A model generated the notes under the pieces. That model was not told the DNA's origin. It saw only the letters and a program-made list of their open reading frames with translations, and searched no databases. 18,366 nt of DNA from NCBI GenBank assembly GCA_009602725.1, contig WELB01000166.1, forward strand, positions 55,159 to 73,524. The letters are read 5' to 3'. The translations under genes were made by a program, and so were the position numbers. Every line of letters starts with the position of its first letter. The stretch's first letter is position 1. Source of the stretch: Spirogloea muscicola. Its lineage: Eukaryota; Streptophyta; Zygnematophyceae; Spirogloeales; Spirogloeaceae. This document shows positions 5,747 to 14,515 of the stretch, one piece after another.

Positions 5747-8700
5747 ATGGCGGCGCTCCGGCTGGCCGCCTTTTTTTTTTTTTTNGCCCCGGCGGCCGTC
5801 CTCGGCGGCCGAGGAGCGCGCGGCGCGGCGGCGGGCCCTGGGCGGCCTCGGCCTCCCAGGCTTCCACGACGTGCTGGCGGCCAAGGTCGCCGCTCTGATG
5901 GCAAAATCCCAGTCAGGAATTAGTACACAGTAATCGCAATCTTGTGACGCATGTTCAATTCCTGGGGAGGTCCTGGTCCTGCAGGGCCTTGGCGGCGGCC
6001 TGGTGCGGCGCGAGGTCGGGACGGTGCAGGTCAACGTCGGGCTCTTCTGCAACCAGGCCTGCGCGCACTGCCACGTCGAGTCCTCGCCGCTGCGCACCGA
6101 GATGATGGCCGCCGCGACCGCCACCAAGCTCGTGAGAACCCTCAGTGTTAACGTCGCCGCCGCAATATGGGCTTATGTGAACGATCCAATTTTAAAGCAG
6201 GAAGAAGAGAAGTTTGAGTTTTTTCTGTCATCGTGCATCAACAAATCATAATGGGAATGGGCTTTTCTTTTATTCTTCATTTGTTTCTTAGCCCCACACT
6301 TACTCCGCCGGCTCAGTTACTGGACTGGTTATGTGGGTCTCGCTAACCGTTGCTGTGTCGCTGCCGCAGGTGGAGCTCCTGGAGAACAGCCCCTTGGTGC
6401 ACACCGTCGACATCACCGGCGGCGCGCCCGAGCTCAACCCCCAGTTCCGGTGCGGCCCTGGCCACCTTCTGGTAGTGGGGGACTTTGCATCGGCGGTGCT
6501 CACGAGCATATAGTCGCTTCGCTAATGTCGCCTCCTCCTCCTCCTCCTCCTCCCCCTCACAGCTTCTTGGTGGCGGAGGCACGGAGGCTCGGCAAGGCCG
6601 TGATCGACCGCTGCAATCTCACCGTGCTCTACGAGCCGGGCCAGGAGGTGAGGCCGGCCAGATGTGCCGTCGGCCAACCCCGGAGGCCAACAAATGGGCT
6701 GGCAGACTGACCAGCTATTGGCCAGTCTGATTACGGCCCTCACAGGACCTTGTGGAGTTCCTGGCGGCTCACCGCGTGCAAGTCGTGGCCTCGCTCCCCT
6801 GCTACTTGGAGAAGAACGTGGACGAGCAGGTCCTGCCACACAAATCAAGCTGGCCCTCGAGGATGCTATGCTGGAGCCCCTGCCCCTGCCCTTGACAAGT
6901 GCGTCTCAGCAAGCTGAGACACGGCGGCTGGGCGCGGCCTCGCACAGAGAGGCCAGGGTGTGTTTGGTCGGAGCGTGCAAGCCATTCGGGACCTCAACGC
7001 TGCTGGGTAAGCAAGATGATCCTGCTTAGAAGTAGCATCACATCGTTGATGGCGCCCATGTTGCACCTACCAATGCTTCACTTTGAAAGCACAGATAGCC
7101 AGACTCGTAGTGCATCAGCAACTGCAACCTAATACTGTCCTGACATGTGAGCCTGGAATTGTACCGCTGATATTTGGCCAACCCCGACCTGCCTTGCTGC
7201 AGCTATGGCAATGGGAGATCCGGTCTAGAGCTGCACCTTGTCTACAACCCTCTGGGGCCAACGCTCCCGCCTCCCCAGGCCGCACTGGAGACGTCGTACA
7301 AGGTCTGCACTAGATCGGTGCCCATGTATATACTTGACATAAGAGACTGAAGACTATGGTCGCCATAGATGATGGCCATTTACCTCGTTACCTCAGCTTG
7401 CTTGGGCTGTTAAAGGGCTTCTTTGGCTCTTCTGCAGCTGCCCATGCATTTCCAGCCCGCATTGACCTGAGGTTTGAAGATTGACAACCTTGCTTCATGG
7501 CTGTTTGCAATTGGCTGCAGAGGGAGCTTCTTGACCGGTTTGGTATCGTATTTGACAGGCTCTTTACAATTACAAACATGCCCATCAGAAGGTCCGCTCC
7601 TCCAGCTTCATCAACCGTTTAGCAAGTTGCAATCCTGCTAGTGACCGGTGTTTGTAAGATTTGATTAATTTGGAGTGCTTAGCCACATTCTTCCACATTG
7701 AGCTAGTCAATCTTCAAGCATGACTTTAGTAAATATTTGGAGAGGCTTGGCCGCTTATGTCAGCTCCGCTTCTCGCATGCCTGCGTGACCACCGCTTTGG
7801 CTTCACTTGTGTCTCACGGTGTTTCAAGCCTATCTCTTCGGTCCACGGAGCAGATCATTCCCTTGGCTAAGATTCTGTCTCTACAGTCCAGAGTTTTGTT
7901 TTGGAGGCTTAGGCAGGTCAAGAAGCAGCTCTAGTTGGCCCCTCAAATGCCATCTTGCTCGTCTTCAGATTCGCTGATCAGCTCCACCGTAGCGGCGAGC
8001 TGAGGTCCTATCTGGAGCTTCTGGTTGGTGGATCGAGACCATTTCTGCTCGATACACCTTCGTAGTGACGCTTGCTGCCGGTTCTCTCTCATTCGGCGCT
8101 CTGAGAATGCAGCTGCTTATCAACAGCCCCTTCTCGTGCGTGTCCTACATGCTAATTCTGATGAGCGCCTAGGCTGTTGCAAACCTGGTGCAGATCAACA
8201 GCTTCAACGATGCCGCGGTTGGCAATGTCATGTGCACAAACTTGGTCAGTATTCGTTGGTGAGCATGCCTTTCCAATATTCAGGTGTTAATTCTTAGGAG
8301 TTTAGGATGGGATCAGCATTTTGAAGCTATCTAATTTGTGATGCGCTCTTTTGGCACTGACAACCTTCACGGTCGTCTATATCAGTGCTAGGATCTTGAA
8401 TCTTGAGAGGCTGGCACCTTATCAGGAGAACTAGAAGCGGAGCAATAGCTTTTTGAAGAGCTTGGCGCTCCCAAAAGTGGCAGTCACACACTACTAGCAT
8501 CGCCAGACATTGCCTTGCTTTTGCCATCCTTGGTTGCTGGATTTGGCGCCTATTTCAGGGATGGCGCAATCTTTGACTGCGACTTCAACCAGCAGTTGCC
8601 GTTGCCGGTGGGCGTCGGCCTTCCCAAGAACATCTTCGAGCTGGCAAGCTTTGACGAGCTTGCAGGGGCTCCTGTGGCTTGCGACGCCCATTGCTTCGGG

Positions 8701-8975
8701 TAAGCATGGCCGGCTCAACACTCAATTTGCAAGTGCCTGGATGTGGATCACTTCGAGTGGCCAGCAAGCGAGCTGCTGCAAAGGAGGTGATTGATAGCAT
8801 ATCCCAAGCTTCATGTGCTGTGTGTAAATCAAAGCTGGATCGCACCACAGCTTCTAGCAACTGTGCCTACTTTTGCTGCCATTGGACGCAGTCTTTAATG
8901 ATCGGTAGTTGTCTGTGGCGCAGCTGCACCGCCGGCCAGGGATCGAGCTGCAGTGGTGCAGTCGCGAGCACCTGA
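5747..8975 (+). CDS. arsS: ArsS-like radical SAM enzyme, 12 exons (start uncertain)
   Basis: Exons: about 5747-5885, 5985-6131, 6370-6449, 6563-6647, 6746-6829, 6948-7006, 7203-7302, 7521-7591, 7969-8023, 8194-8258, 8559-8699, 8924-8975. All introns are GT-AG and all phases join. Exons 2-12 give 312 residues, close to bacterial ArsS. Exon 2 holds the 4Fe-4S/SAM motif CNQACAHC (Cx3Cx2C) after TVQVNVGL. Exon 3 has DITGGAPELNPQF, exon 5 VASLPCYLEKNVDEQ, exon 7 HLVYNPLGPTLPPPQ. The DUF3641-like C-terminus follows, with ITNMPIRRF, NVMCTNLVS, FDCDFNQQLPLP and HCFGCTAGQGSSC. Known role of the family: adding the SAM 5'-deoxyadenosyl group to dimethylated arsenic on the way to arsenosugars; activity here is inferred. 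Exon 1 is doubtful: a 14-T run and an N (5785) lie between the ATG at 5747 and the frame encoding PGFHDVLAAK, and the two frames disagree. Confidence 0.85.
5771..5785. other. Homopolymer T run ending in N
   Basis: Fourteen T followed by one N inside the GC-rich first exon of the radical-SAM gene. The ATG-side frame and the conserved downstream frame are offset by one base here, which suggests a sequencing or assembly error rather than biology. Confidence 0.7.
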
Positions 8976-9352
8976 GGCCAGCAGCCCGGACTTACTGTTG
9001 ATGTGGAACATCGACAAATAACACGCATTGCCCTTGAACGGCGCAACATTATCAAGCCAGGAACGCAAGTTGTCGGTCGTTATTTGCAGCTGATACAAGA
9101 TTCTTTGGTCACCAGTTGCAGCCTATTTTGCGATCTGTACAGATATGTGCATTAGCCAGACACTGAGCAGGCGTCGCTGTGCACTTTGCGCGAAGTGTCA
9201 ATGTGCCGAGTGCCCGCACGATGGTGACAGAGGATGCCTTTGCATTTACAATGTGGGCGGGCGAGAGTTGGCTTCACTGAATGAGGCCAAGGCAGCAGGC
9301 GAGTGGGGGGTGTATGGTGCCGAAAGTCACACAAGGACTAATAGGAATGAGC
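8976..9352. other. Convergent intergenic region
   Basis: 377 bases between the stops of arsS (+) and TEN1 (-), presumably both 3' UTRs. No gene or repeat seen. No TGTAA was found on the arsS side. Confidence 0.5.
9246..9250 (-). terminator. Likely TGTAA polyadenylation signal of TEN1
   Basis: TGTAA on the minus strand about 103 bases past the TEN1 stop codon; this is the common chlorophyte poly(A) signal. Confidence 0.4.
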
Positions 9353-10469
9353 TCAGCAAGATATGATTTGGGGTGTTGGAGGGTGTGGGGCTGGCGGGAG
9401 GTGCTGGGCCTCGAACTTTCGCCGCAGTGCCAGCGCCTCGTCCCACAGCCGCTCGTCGAGGCCGCTGACGTCTCGCGCCACGCGCGCTTGCAGTACGGGC
9501 TGCAGGATTGTAGCAAGGTGGCAGCCGTGAATTCCCCCGCCCTATGTCAGACCTCCCAGCAGCACAAGTACTTACAATGCACTGCTGCATTTTGCGGAGG
9601 GGTTCTCGGCCTTCTGCTTTGCGATTCCTGGGAATTCCTGGGAAAACGGTAGTCAAGCTTGGATAGATGTACATCTTCCGAGCTTCATTTCACACTGACT
9701 GGTTTCCGTATGGGGCATAGTAGGGTTGTGGGGTGGCGTGGAATACAACAGACCTGGCCATTGTGAGCGCCAGGCCGGCACTCAAGCTCGCCAATGAACT
9801 GGAAGAGGGCGCCGGCGGGCAGGGCCAGGCTGCCAAGGAGCGCCACGTGCACGCACAGTGCAGCGCCGCGCTGGCGGATGACCACGTCGCCAGCCACCAC
9901 GTCCACACTCTCCACCCTGCAACAGAAAGCAAGGGGGTTGTCGCGATCAAGTCTTCTGATAGGGAGAGTAGGGCGCTTGGAGGGGGCCCGAGAGAAATAG
10001 GATGAGAGGAGGAAGTAATTTGACTACTCTGATGTCTTTTCAGGAGGGCGGGAGGGGGAGTAAGTGAGTGAATGAATGAGTGAGTGAGTGAGTGAGTGAG
10101 TGGGTGAGTGAGCGAGCGAGTGAGTGAGTGAGCGAGTGAATGAGTGGGTGAGTGAGTGAGTGAGCGAGAGTGAGTGAGTGAGTGAGTGAGCGAGAGTGAG
10201 TGAGTGAGTGAGTGAGCGAGTGAGTGAGTGCCTGTGTCTGTGTTCGTGTCTGTGGTTGTGTCTGTGTGTCTGTGTCTGTCTGTGTCTGTGTCCGTGTCCA
10301 TTTTGTGGTATGTATACGCAGCGCAGAAGGCAGAGAAGAGCGACCGAATGCACAACCTGCCCATGACGCGCAGGGAGCAGCCGTCCAGCGCGGCTGCGGC
10401 GGCGAGCACCTCGCCGAGGTACATGATGCGGCCGTGCGCCACGGGCACCAGCGCAGCCGCGCCCGCCAT
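9353..10469 (-). CDS. TEN1: TEN1 homologue, CST telomere-capping complex
   Basis: Three exons on the minus strand: 10357-10469, 9754-9916 and 9353-9499, with GT-AG introns and matching phases, give a 140-residue protein. TEN1 proteins are usually about 120-130 residues. The model follows the plant TEN1 OB-fold: GCSLRVMGR (strand 1), DVVAGDVVIRQRG, LCVHVALLGSLALPAGALFQ, FIGELE, then PVLQARVARDVSGLDERLWD and EALALRRKFEAQ, corresponding to the plant GSxYQFIGEL and LQARVGRNVDGxDLNLY motifs. TEN1 joins STN1 and CTC1 at the telomeric single strand to limit resection and support C-strand fill-in. The start at 10469 is chosen because homologues begin shortly before the first strand; an in-frame ATG at 10544 would add 25 residues. 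Intron 1 contains a long TGAG microsatellite. Recognition is from memory of the family. Confidence 0.8.
10060..10305. repeat. (TGAG)n / (TGTGTC)n microsatellite in TEN1 intron 1
   Basis: About 165 bases of GAGT units with interspersed GAGC and GGGT variants (10060-10228) pass into about 75 bases of TGTCTGTG-type repeats. The array is strand-asymmetric: purine-rich on plus, pyrimidine-rich on the transcribed TEN1 RNA. Long open frames here (His-Ser-Leu-Thr repeats) are artefacts of the 4-base unit. Confidence 0.9.
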
Positions 10470-11020
10470 GGCGGCCGGGGGTGGGCTGCGCAACCCGGGG
10501 CTCTGCTTGCCTAACCTGTTGGCTCCGCTAACATAGCAATACATAATGTATATGTATAAACCTTCTCATATTCATATCATGGAAGAATATAGTCATGAAC
10601 ACCCTCTGTGTGCACCTGGCTGGCTTTTGCGGCCGCTCGATTATGTACAGCAGCCGCATAATTTGTTTCATTTACCCGTGGGCCCAGGACCTAATTAGGG
10701 CTTCGGCTTCTCCAACCCCTTGGCTCACCTCCAGGGCCGTCGTGACGGCGGCGGCGGCGGCGGCGGCGGCGGCAAGGGCGGCGGCGGCGGCGGCATCGCT
10801 ATATGGCGTTGGGCTGGGGCGAGCCGGCTGTGAGGCACACTGCGGCGCCCGGATGGGCCGGCTAGCCCGCAGCGCACGGCAGCNGCGGCGGCGGCGGCGG
10901 CGGCGCTAGAGCCGACGGCACGGCTGCGCCAACCACTGGGGGCCTGAGCCGGCGCCGGGGCCACGCGCAGAGCCTCTGCATAGCAAGCACCGCTAGAGCA
11001 GGGGCCCTGTGGGCGCAGCC
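10470..11020. promoter_or_regulatory. Shared region between divergent TEN1 and PRKRIP1
   Basis: 551 bases separate the two start codons, so both promoters must lie here. It has an AT-rich part (10535-10600, with tacataatgtatatgtataa near 10540-10560) and a GC-rich part with (GGC)n runs at about 10744-10792 and 10885-10906. An N at 10884 marks uncertain repeat length. 5' UTRs cannot be delimited. Confidence 0.45.
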
Positions 11021-12040
11021 ATGCCGCGCTACACGAGCTCCCAGACGTTCACGGAGGGCAACACGCAGGTGATGCCCCTCGGCTAGACCCTAAACCCAAA
11101 ACCCGGACTAGGGGCTTAGGGTTCAACACTACGGAGCTGCGACTCCGTTGTCTTTGTGAGGTCTCGCAGCTCCGCGCACTGCGCTCTGGGCTCGCAGCCC
11201 ACAGTCTCGGGTACAGGATGCAAGGTTCAGAGGGGAATGGTGGTCAGGGGTTTAAGGATCAGCAGCAGTGGCAGCGCTTCGACTAGGCCGACAGCCTCCA
11301 AGCTGCCCATTGGCATGGCATCTGCATAGCCGGCTTGTCACGGCACTCACAGGCGGTGCCGTCGGCGACGGCGGTGTTGATGTGCTGCAGATTGTGGCGC
11401 TGCCTGACCCGGAGGAGAGCAAGGCCAAGGTGGCCAAGCACCCCGAAGAAGAGGACCTGGAGGTGAAGCTGCGGAGGATCACGGACGAGGTCCCCACGCG
11501 CGTGCAAAACACGTCCGGGTCCTCTGCGGGCTCTGGCTCCGGCGACTTTCACCAGGTGCGACCTCCGCCATTGGCGATGCCGGCGCCAGCCCTGCTACTG
11601 GACCGAGGGCCAGGGATAATGCATGGCTTGGTTCTAGGACTTGGGTTGTCATCAACAACATAACACGAGCATCTCATGCAAGGTGTCAACTGCAATCATA
11701 GCTGATGGAACGGCGACTGCGGCTGGTGTTGTGGGTGCTGCAGTACCGACAGATGCGGCGGCACGAGCAGGACCGGTTGATGCGCATGGAGGTGGACTAC
11801 CAGCGGCGCAAGGAGGCGGCTGACTTCGAGGCACGGCGCGAGGAGATGCTGCGTGCAACTGAGGAGCGCACGGCCAAGCGGCGAGCTAAGCGGCAGAAGA
11901 AGAAGGCCAAGAAGAAGGCCAAGGTGGGCGACGCTACCGCCGGTGGGTCTGCTGGTGGGAACAGGCTGGCGACCAATGGCGGAGGAGACGAGGACGGCGA
12001 GGATGAGAGCGATGGAGGCGTGCAGGCCGACCTCGACTAG
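11021..12040 (+). CDS. PRKRIP1: PRKRIP1 homologue, spliceosome-associated protein
   Basis: Three exons, 11021-11068, 11391-11555 and 11744-12040, join in phase 0 to give 169 residues (human protein about 184). The ATG has the context gcagccATGc. Exon 2 carries DLEVKLRRITDEVP, RVQNTSGSSAGSGSGDFHQ; exon 3 continues YRQMRRHEQDRL, DYQRRKEAADFEARRE, EERTAKRRAKRQKKK and a Lys-rich stretch, then an acidic tail ending in QADLD. The SGSSAGSGSGDFH-YRxxRR block, the long charged helix and AEERTAKRRKKRQK are the family signature. PRKRIP1 is a nuclear double-stranded-RNA-binding protein whose long helix is seen in late spliceosomes. The exon 2 start is less certain: an alternative acceptor at 11352 (cactcacag) would change phase and need another exon. 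Exon 1 is short and assigned only by phase. Confidence 0.82.
11087..11124. promoter_or_regulatory. Telo-box-like motifs in PRKRIP1 intron 1
   Basis: accctaaaccc at 11087-11097 and cttagggttc at 11115-11124, in opposite orientations. In plants, telo-boxes (AAACCCTAA) near transcription starts or in first introns act in genes for translation and growth. A role here is inference. Confidence 0.4.
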
Positions 12041-12087
12041 CTTCAGCGCTGGCATCGCTTAACTCCCTGCTAGTCGCTGTGACCCAA

Positions 12088-12092
12088 TGTAA
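12088..12092 (+). terminator. Likely TGTAA polyadenylation signal of PRKRIP1
   Basis: TGTAA 48 bases after the PRKRIP1 stop codon, the spacing expected for a chlorophyte poly(A) signal. Confidence 0.45.
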
Positions 12093-12635
12093 GGGGCGGC
12101 ACCCACAGGGTGGTGCTCTTGGCCGCAGGCTCGTCGTTCTGCGGATTCAGTGGCACACTGGTAGTCGATCTGCAGTGCCAAGCGCTGATTCTTACAATGC
12201 ATTTGGGTTTGCAAAGATAGATTGACATCCTGACTTCACCTGGGTCTGAAGATAAGCTTTGTGAGTTGAGTCTTCAAGTTGGAAGCCAAGCAATGTGCGT
12301 TGAAACAAGCACGACACTGTGTCATGGTCTTGTTGCCCAGCCCTTGCCAAAGGTGAAGACTTGGGGATGGTGCTGCCTACAAAATAAATAAGGTCTAGCT
12401 ACGGCACGATCAATGGCAATGCACGATGCAATGCCTTGGTAGGGCCTGCACTTGCGTGGGCCATTAATCACAGAGGCATGCTAAATGATGAAGAGCACCT
12501 GCGACATTGCCGTACTTTTACGATGGCTATAATTCGCCAGCCCGGGAACAACAAGATTATAACAAAGTTTGAAGGTGCCAGAAAAGCGTTAAAGCACACA
12601 GCGACGCAAGTGGCCAATGGGTGCAAGATATCCCC
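12093..12635. other. Intergenic region without recognised content
   Basis: Moderate GC, no coding block with family resemblance, no repeat unit recognised up to the tails starting near 12640. An 82-residue open frame (12436-12684) runs into tail sequence and is not credible. Confidence 0.4.
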
Positions 12636-12639
12636 TCTT

Positions 12640-12790
12640 GAGCAGCCGCAGGTCGCGGGTCCCCTGTCTATAGCCAGAGGCTGAAAGAAAAGTGCACTGT
12701 TTCTAACAGGGCGAGGGCTTTGGAAAACCAGCCCGAAGAGGTTTAACAAGGTCTGAAGGGGCCGAAGAGCACTCCTTAAAGTCAAGCTAG
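12640..12790 (-). repeat. Diverged minus-strand RLE 3' end and tails
   Basis: On the minus strand cggccccttcagaccttgtt, cgggctggttttccaaagccc and ctcgccctg form a tail. Then ggggacccgcgacctgcggc and tgctcaagaggggata resemble the family's coding end, followed by a second weaker tail (aactttgttataatc, cgggctggcgaatta) reaching to about 12500. Confidence 0.45.
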
Positions 12791-12854
12791 GTGTTAGTGT
12801 AGGAAATCACTTGATCATCGCCATGAAGAGTCTTTCTTCCTTCTTTCTTTCCGA

Positions 12855-12900
12855 CAGCCCCCGCTTAAATTTAAACTCTAACCCCTAAACCCTAAACAGA
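12855..12900. repeat. 46-bp insertion with interstitial telomere repeats
   Basis: The insert contains ctctaacccctaaaccctaa (about three CCCTAAA units, 12876-12897) after a non-telomeric cagcccccgcttaaattta. It is defined exactly by comparison with the uninterrupted copy at 13178-13235. A GA dinucleotide stands before the insert and at its end. Confidence 0.75.
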
Positions 12901-12959
12901 TTTCGAAGTGCTCACTTCTTTCCCGCCGCTAGGTCCTTCTAACCTGCGGCTGCTCACTA

Positions 12960-13085
12960 GAGGATACTAAGTGGAAGAGCTCGCCCGTAGAGAAGAGGGG
13001 CTGGCAAAGCCAACCCAAAAAGAATGGACAATGTCCAAAGCCAAAGAAAAAAGTGCCGAAAAAGGACTACACTACAAAGCACGCG
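12960..13085 (-). repeat. Retroelement 3' tail, subtype B
   Basis: Minus strand: gctttgtagtgtagtccttt, tttggctttggacattgtcc, attctttttGGGTTGGCTTT, GCCAGCCCC and TACGGGCGAGC. It has a G-U tolerant stem (GGGTTGG with CCAGCCC). It is the mirror image of the tail at 13860-13990, so the long RLE copy lies between two tails of opposite orientation. Confidence 0.65.
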
Positions 13086-13235
13086 ACCGTGCAGAGGACG
13101 TCTAGGGGACTGCTTGCCGACAGTCAGACTCTTCATGGCGATGCTTGTCGATGGCCAGTCCAGAGAAAAGGAATGACTTCTTTCTTTCCGATTTCGAAGT
13201 GCTCACTTCTTTCCCGCCGCTAGGTCCTTCTAACC

Positions 13236-13848
13236 GGAGCGGACAGGTTCGCACGACCTCCTGCGAGACGCCATGCAGGGTGTGTTCCTGGAGGCCGGCT
13301 ACAAGGTGGCAGTGGAGAACTCCACGATAATGCCCATCCTGCGGGGCGCCGATGGACAGCTTCACACCCGCCGCGCGGACCTCGTTGCCATCCCGCCCGG
13401 AGGAGGTCCGCGCATCATCGCTGATGTGGTAACTGCCGATTGCGTTGATTCGGCCAACCCCGCGAGGTCCGCGACGCTCGTCGGGCACGCGGTCGCTCTA
13501 GCGGCTCGGAGTAAGGAGCGCAAGTACTCTGACCACCCTCCAGGCGATGCCTTCGCGGCACTGGCCATTGACGTACACGGGGCATTTGGCAGTGGCTGGT
13601 TGGATCTCCTCCAGCGGCTTGCCCGGGAGGCCATCGAGCGGCGGCAGGGTTCGCCAGGCTTCAATGCTGCCGGCTCCCTCTCGCAGGTCTTTCGGATGAG
13701 GCTGGCGGTCTCGCTGCAGCGCTCTTTGGCTCATGCGGTCCACGCGCGGGCTGGCCGTGCTATGGCTGCTGCTTCCGGGTCTCGGCAAAGTGCCGCTTCT
13801 CCTGCTCCGAGTTACTCTGATCTGCTGTTGCTCACACGTGGATACTGA
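13236..13848 (+). CDS. RLE-like C-terminal domain of a non-LTR retroelement (5'-truncated)
   Basis: Longest copy of the family; the frame is open from about 13236 (SHDLLRDAMQGVFLEAGYKV) although the first ATG is at 13273. HTRRADLVAIPPGGGPRI then IADVV gives RAD-x14-D, close to the (R/K)PD-x12-14-(D/E) motif of the restriction-like endonuclease in R2/CRE-type LINEs. Lys and Glu residues follow in ARSKERKYSDHPPGDAF, then IDVHGAFGSGWLDLLQRLA, RMRLAVSLQRSLAHAVHARA, and the end SYSDLLLLTRGY-stop. The expected role is target nicking for target-primed reverse transcription. No reverse transcriptase is present upstream, so this is a 5'-truncated insertion, typical of LINEs. It is intact over this domain and therefore probably young. 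Family is inferred from motif spacing; Pro to Ala in RPD is unusual. Confidence 0.6.
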
Positions 13849-13859
13849 GCAGCCATCTG

Positions 13860-14140
13860 CATCTCCCTCTGCACCATCTTGCACTTTGTAGTGTAGTCCT
13901 TTTTCAGCACCTCTTTCTTTGGCTTTGAACATTGTCCATTCTTTTTGGGTTGGCTTTGCCAGCCCCTCTTCTCAATGGGCGAGCACCTTCTTCTAACCTG
14001 CGGCTGCTCACTAGAGGATACTAAGTGCACCGTCTCGTGCTTTGTAGTGTAGTCCCTTTTCGGCTCTTTTCCCTTTGGCTTTGGACATTGTCCATTCTTT
14101 TTGGGTTGGATTTGCCAGCCCCTCTTCTCTATGGGCGCTG
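13860..14140 (+). repeat. Two subtype-B tails around a short coding end
   Basis: Tail 1 (about 13885-13990) and tail 2 (about 14040-14140) share CTTTGTAGTGTAGTCC, GGCTTTG(A/G)ACATTGTCCA, TTCTTTTTGGGTTGG and TTTGCCAGCCCCTCTTCTC. Between them 13988-14027 is ttctaacctgcggctgctca, ctagaggatactaagtg, identical to the junction at 12936-12972. Confidence 0.7.
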
Positions 14141-14407
14141 GGCGCTCGGTGGCTCGAGCTGCTCACCCAGCTCGCCCGCCACACCATCGCCCGTCGCTTC
14201 CATGGGGAGCCGGTCGACTTTCCTGCAGTCGGGTCGCTGGCGCAAGTGTATCGAATGCGCCTGGCCGTCTCGCTGCAGAGGTCTATGGCCCGGGCGTTGC
14301 ACCTTCGTGCCGGCAGAGCCCTCGCTGCTGGCTCTGGCTCTGGCCAGGGGACCCACTTCAACGAGCCTAGCATCTCCGGCCTGCGGCTGCTTAGCAGAGG
14401 TTACTGA
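14141..14407 (+). pseudogene. RLE retroelement C-terminal fragment
   Basis: The frame starts abruptly inside the domain (GARWLELLTQLARHTIARR, equivalent to GSGWLDLLQRLAREAIERR). It continues AQVYRMRLAVSLQRSMARAL, AGRALAAGSGSGQGTHFNEP, LRLLSRGY and stop. It lacks the nuclease motif and is fused at its 5' side to the preceding tail. Its ending belongs to the GTHF subtype, shared with 2958-3031 and the window end. Confidence 0.65.
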
Positions 14408-14515
14408 GTGATTTTCCTGTAGCTCTCTGGATTTTGTCCATTCTTTTTTGGCTGGCTTCTGCCAGCCCCTCTCTTCTATGGGCGAGCTCGTGCTCTCTAT
14501 GGGCGAGCTTCTTCC
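14408..14515 (+). repeat. Retroelement 3' tail
   Basis: CTGTAGCTCTCTGGATTTTG, TCCATTCTTTTTTGGCTGGC, TTCTGCCAGCCCCTCTC and TATGGGCGAGC, with a second partial tctatgggcgagc repeated at once after it. The stem here is shifted: GGCTGGC pairs with GCCAGCC. Confidence 0.65.

Larger units (their letters stand above)
12841..13235. repeat. Direct repeat, one copy split by telomeric insertion
   Basis: Copy 1 is 12841-12854 plus 12901-12944; copy 2 is 13178-13235 uninterrupted. The two parts of copy 1 (ttctttctttccga; tttcgaagtgctcacttctt and onward through ccttctaacc) match copy 2 exactly. Copy 2 leads into the long RLE domain; copy 1 jumps straight to a family 3' end (tgcggctgctcactagagga). Confidence 0.8.

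Noticed and set aside
9690-10544. Single 284-residue minus-strand frame with His-Ser-Leu-Thr repeats
   Set aside because: It reads through the intron 1 microsatellite; the spliced TEN1 model explains both ends better.
10745-10906. (GGC)n runs as poly-Ala or poly-Arg coding sequence
   Set aside because: They lie between two divergent start codons and include an N; better read as promoter repeats.
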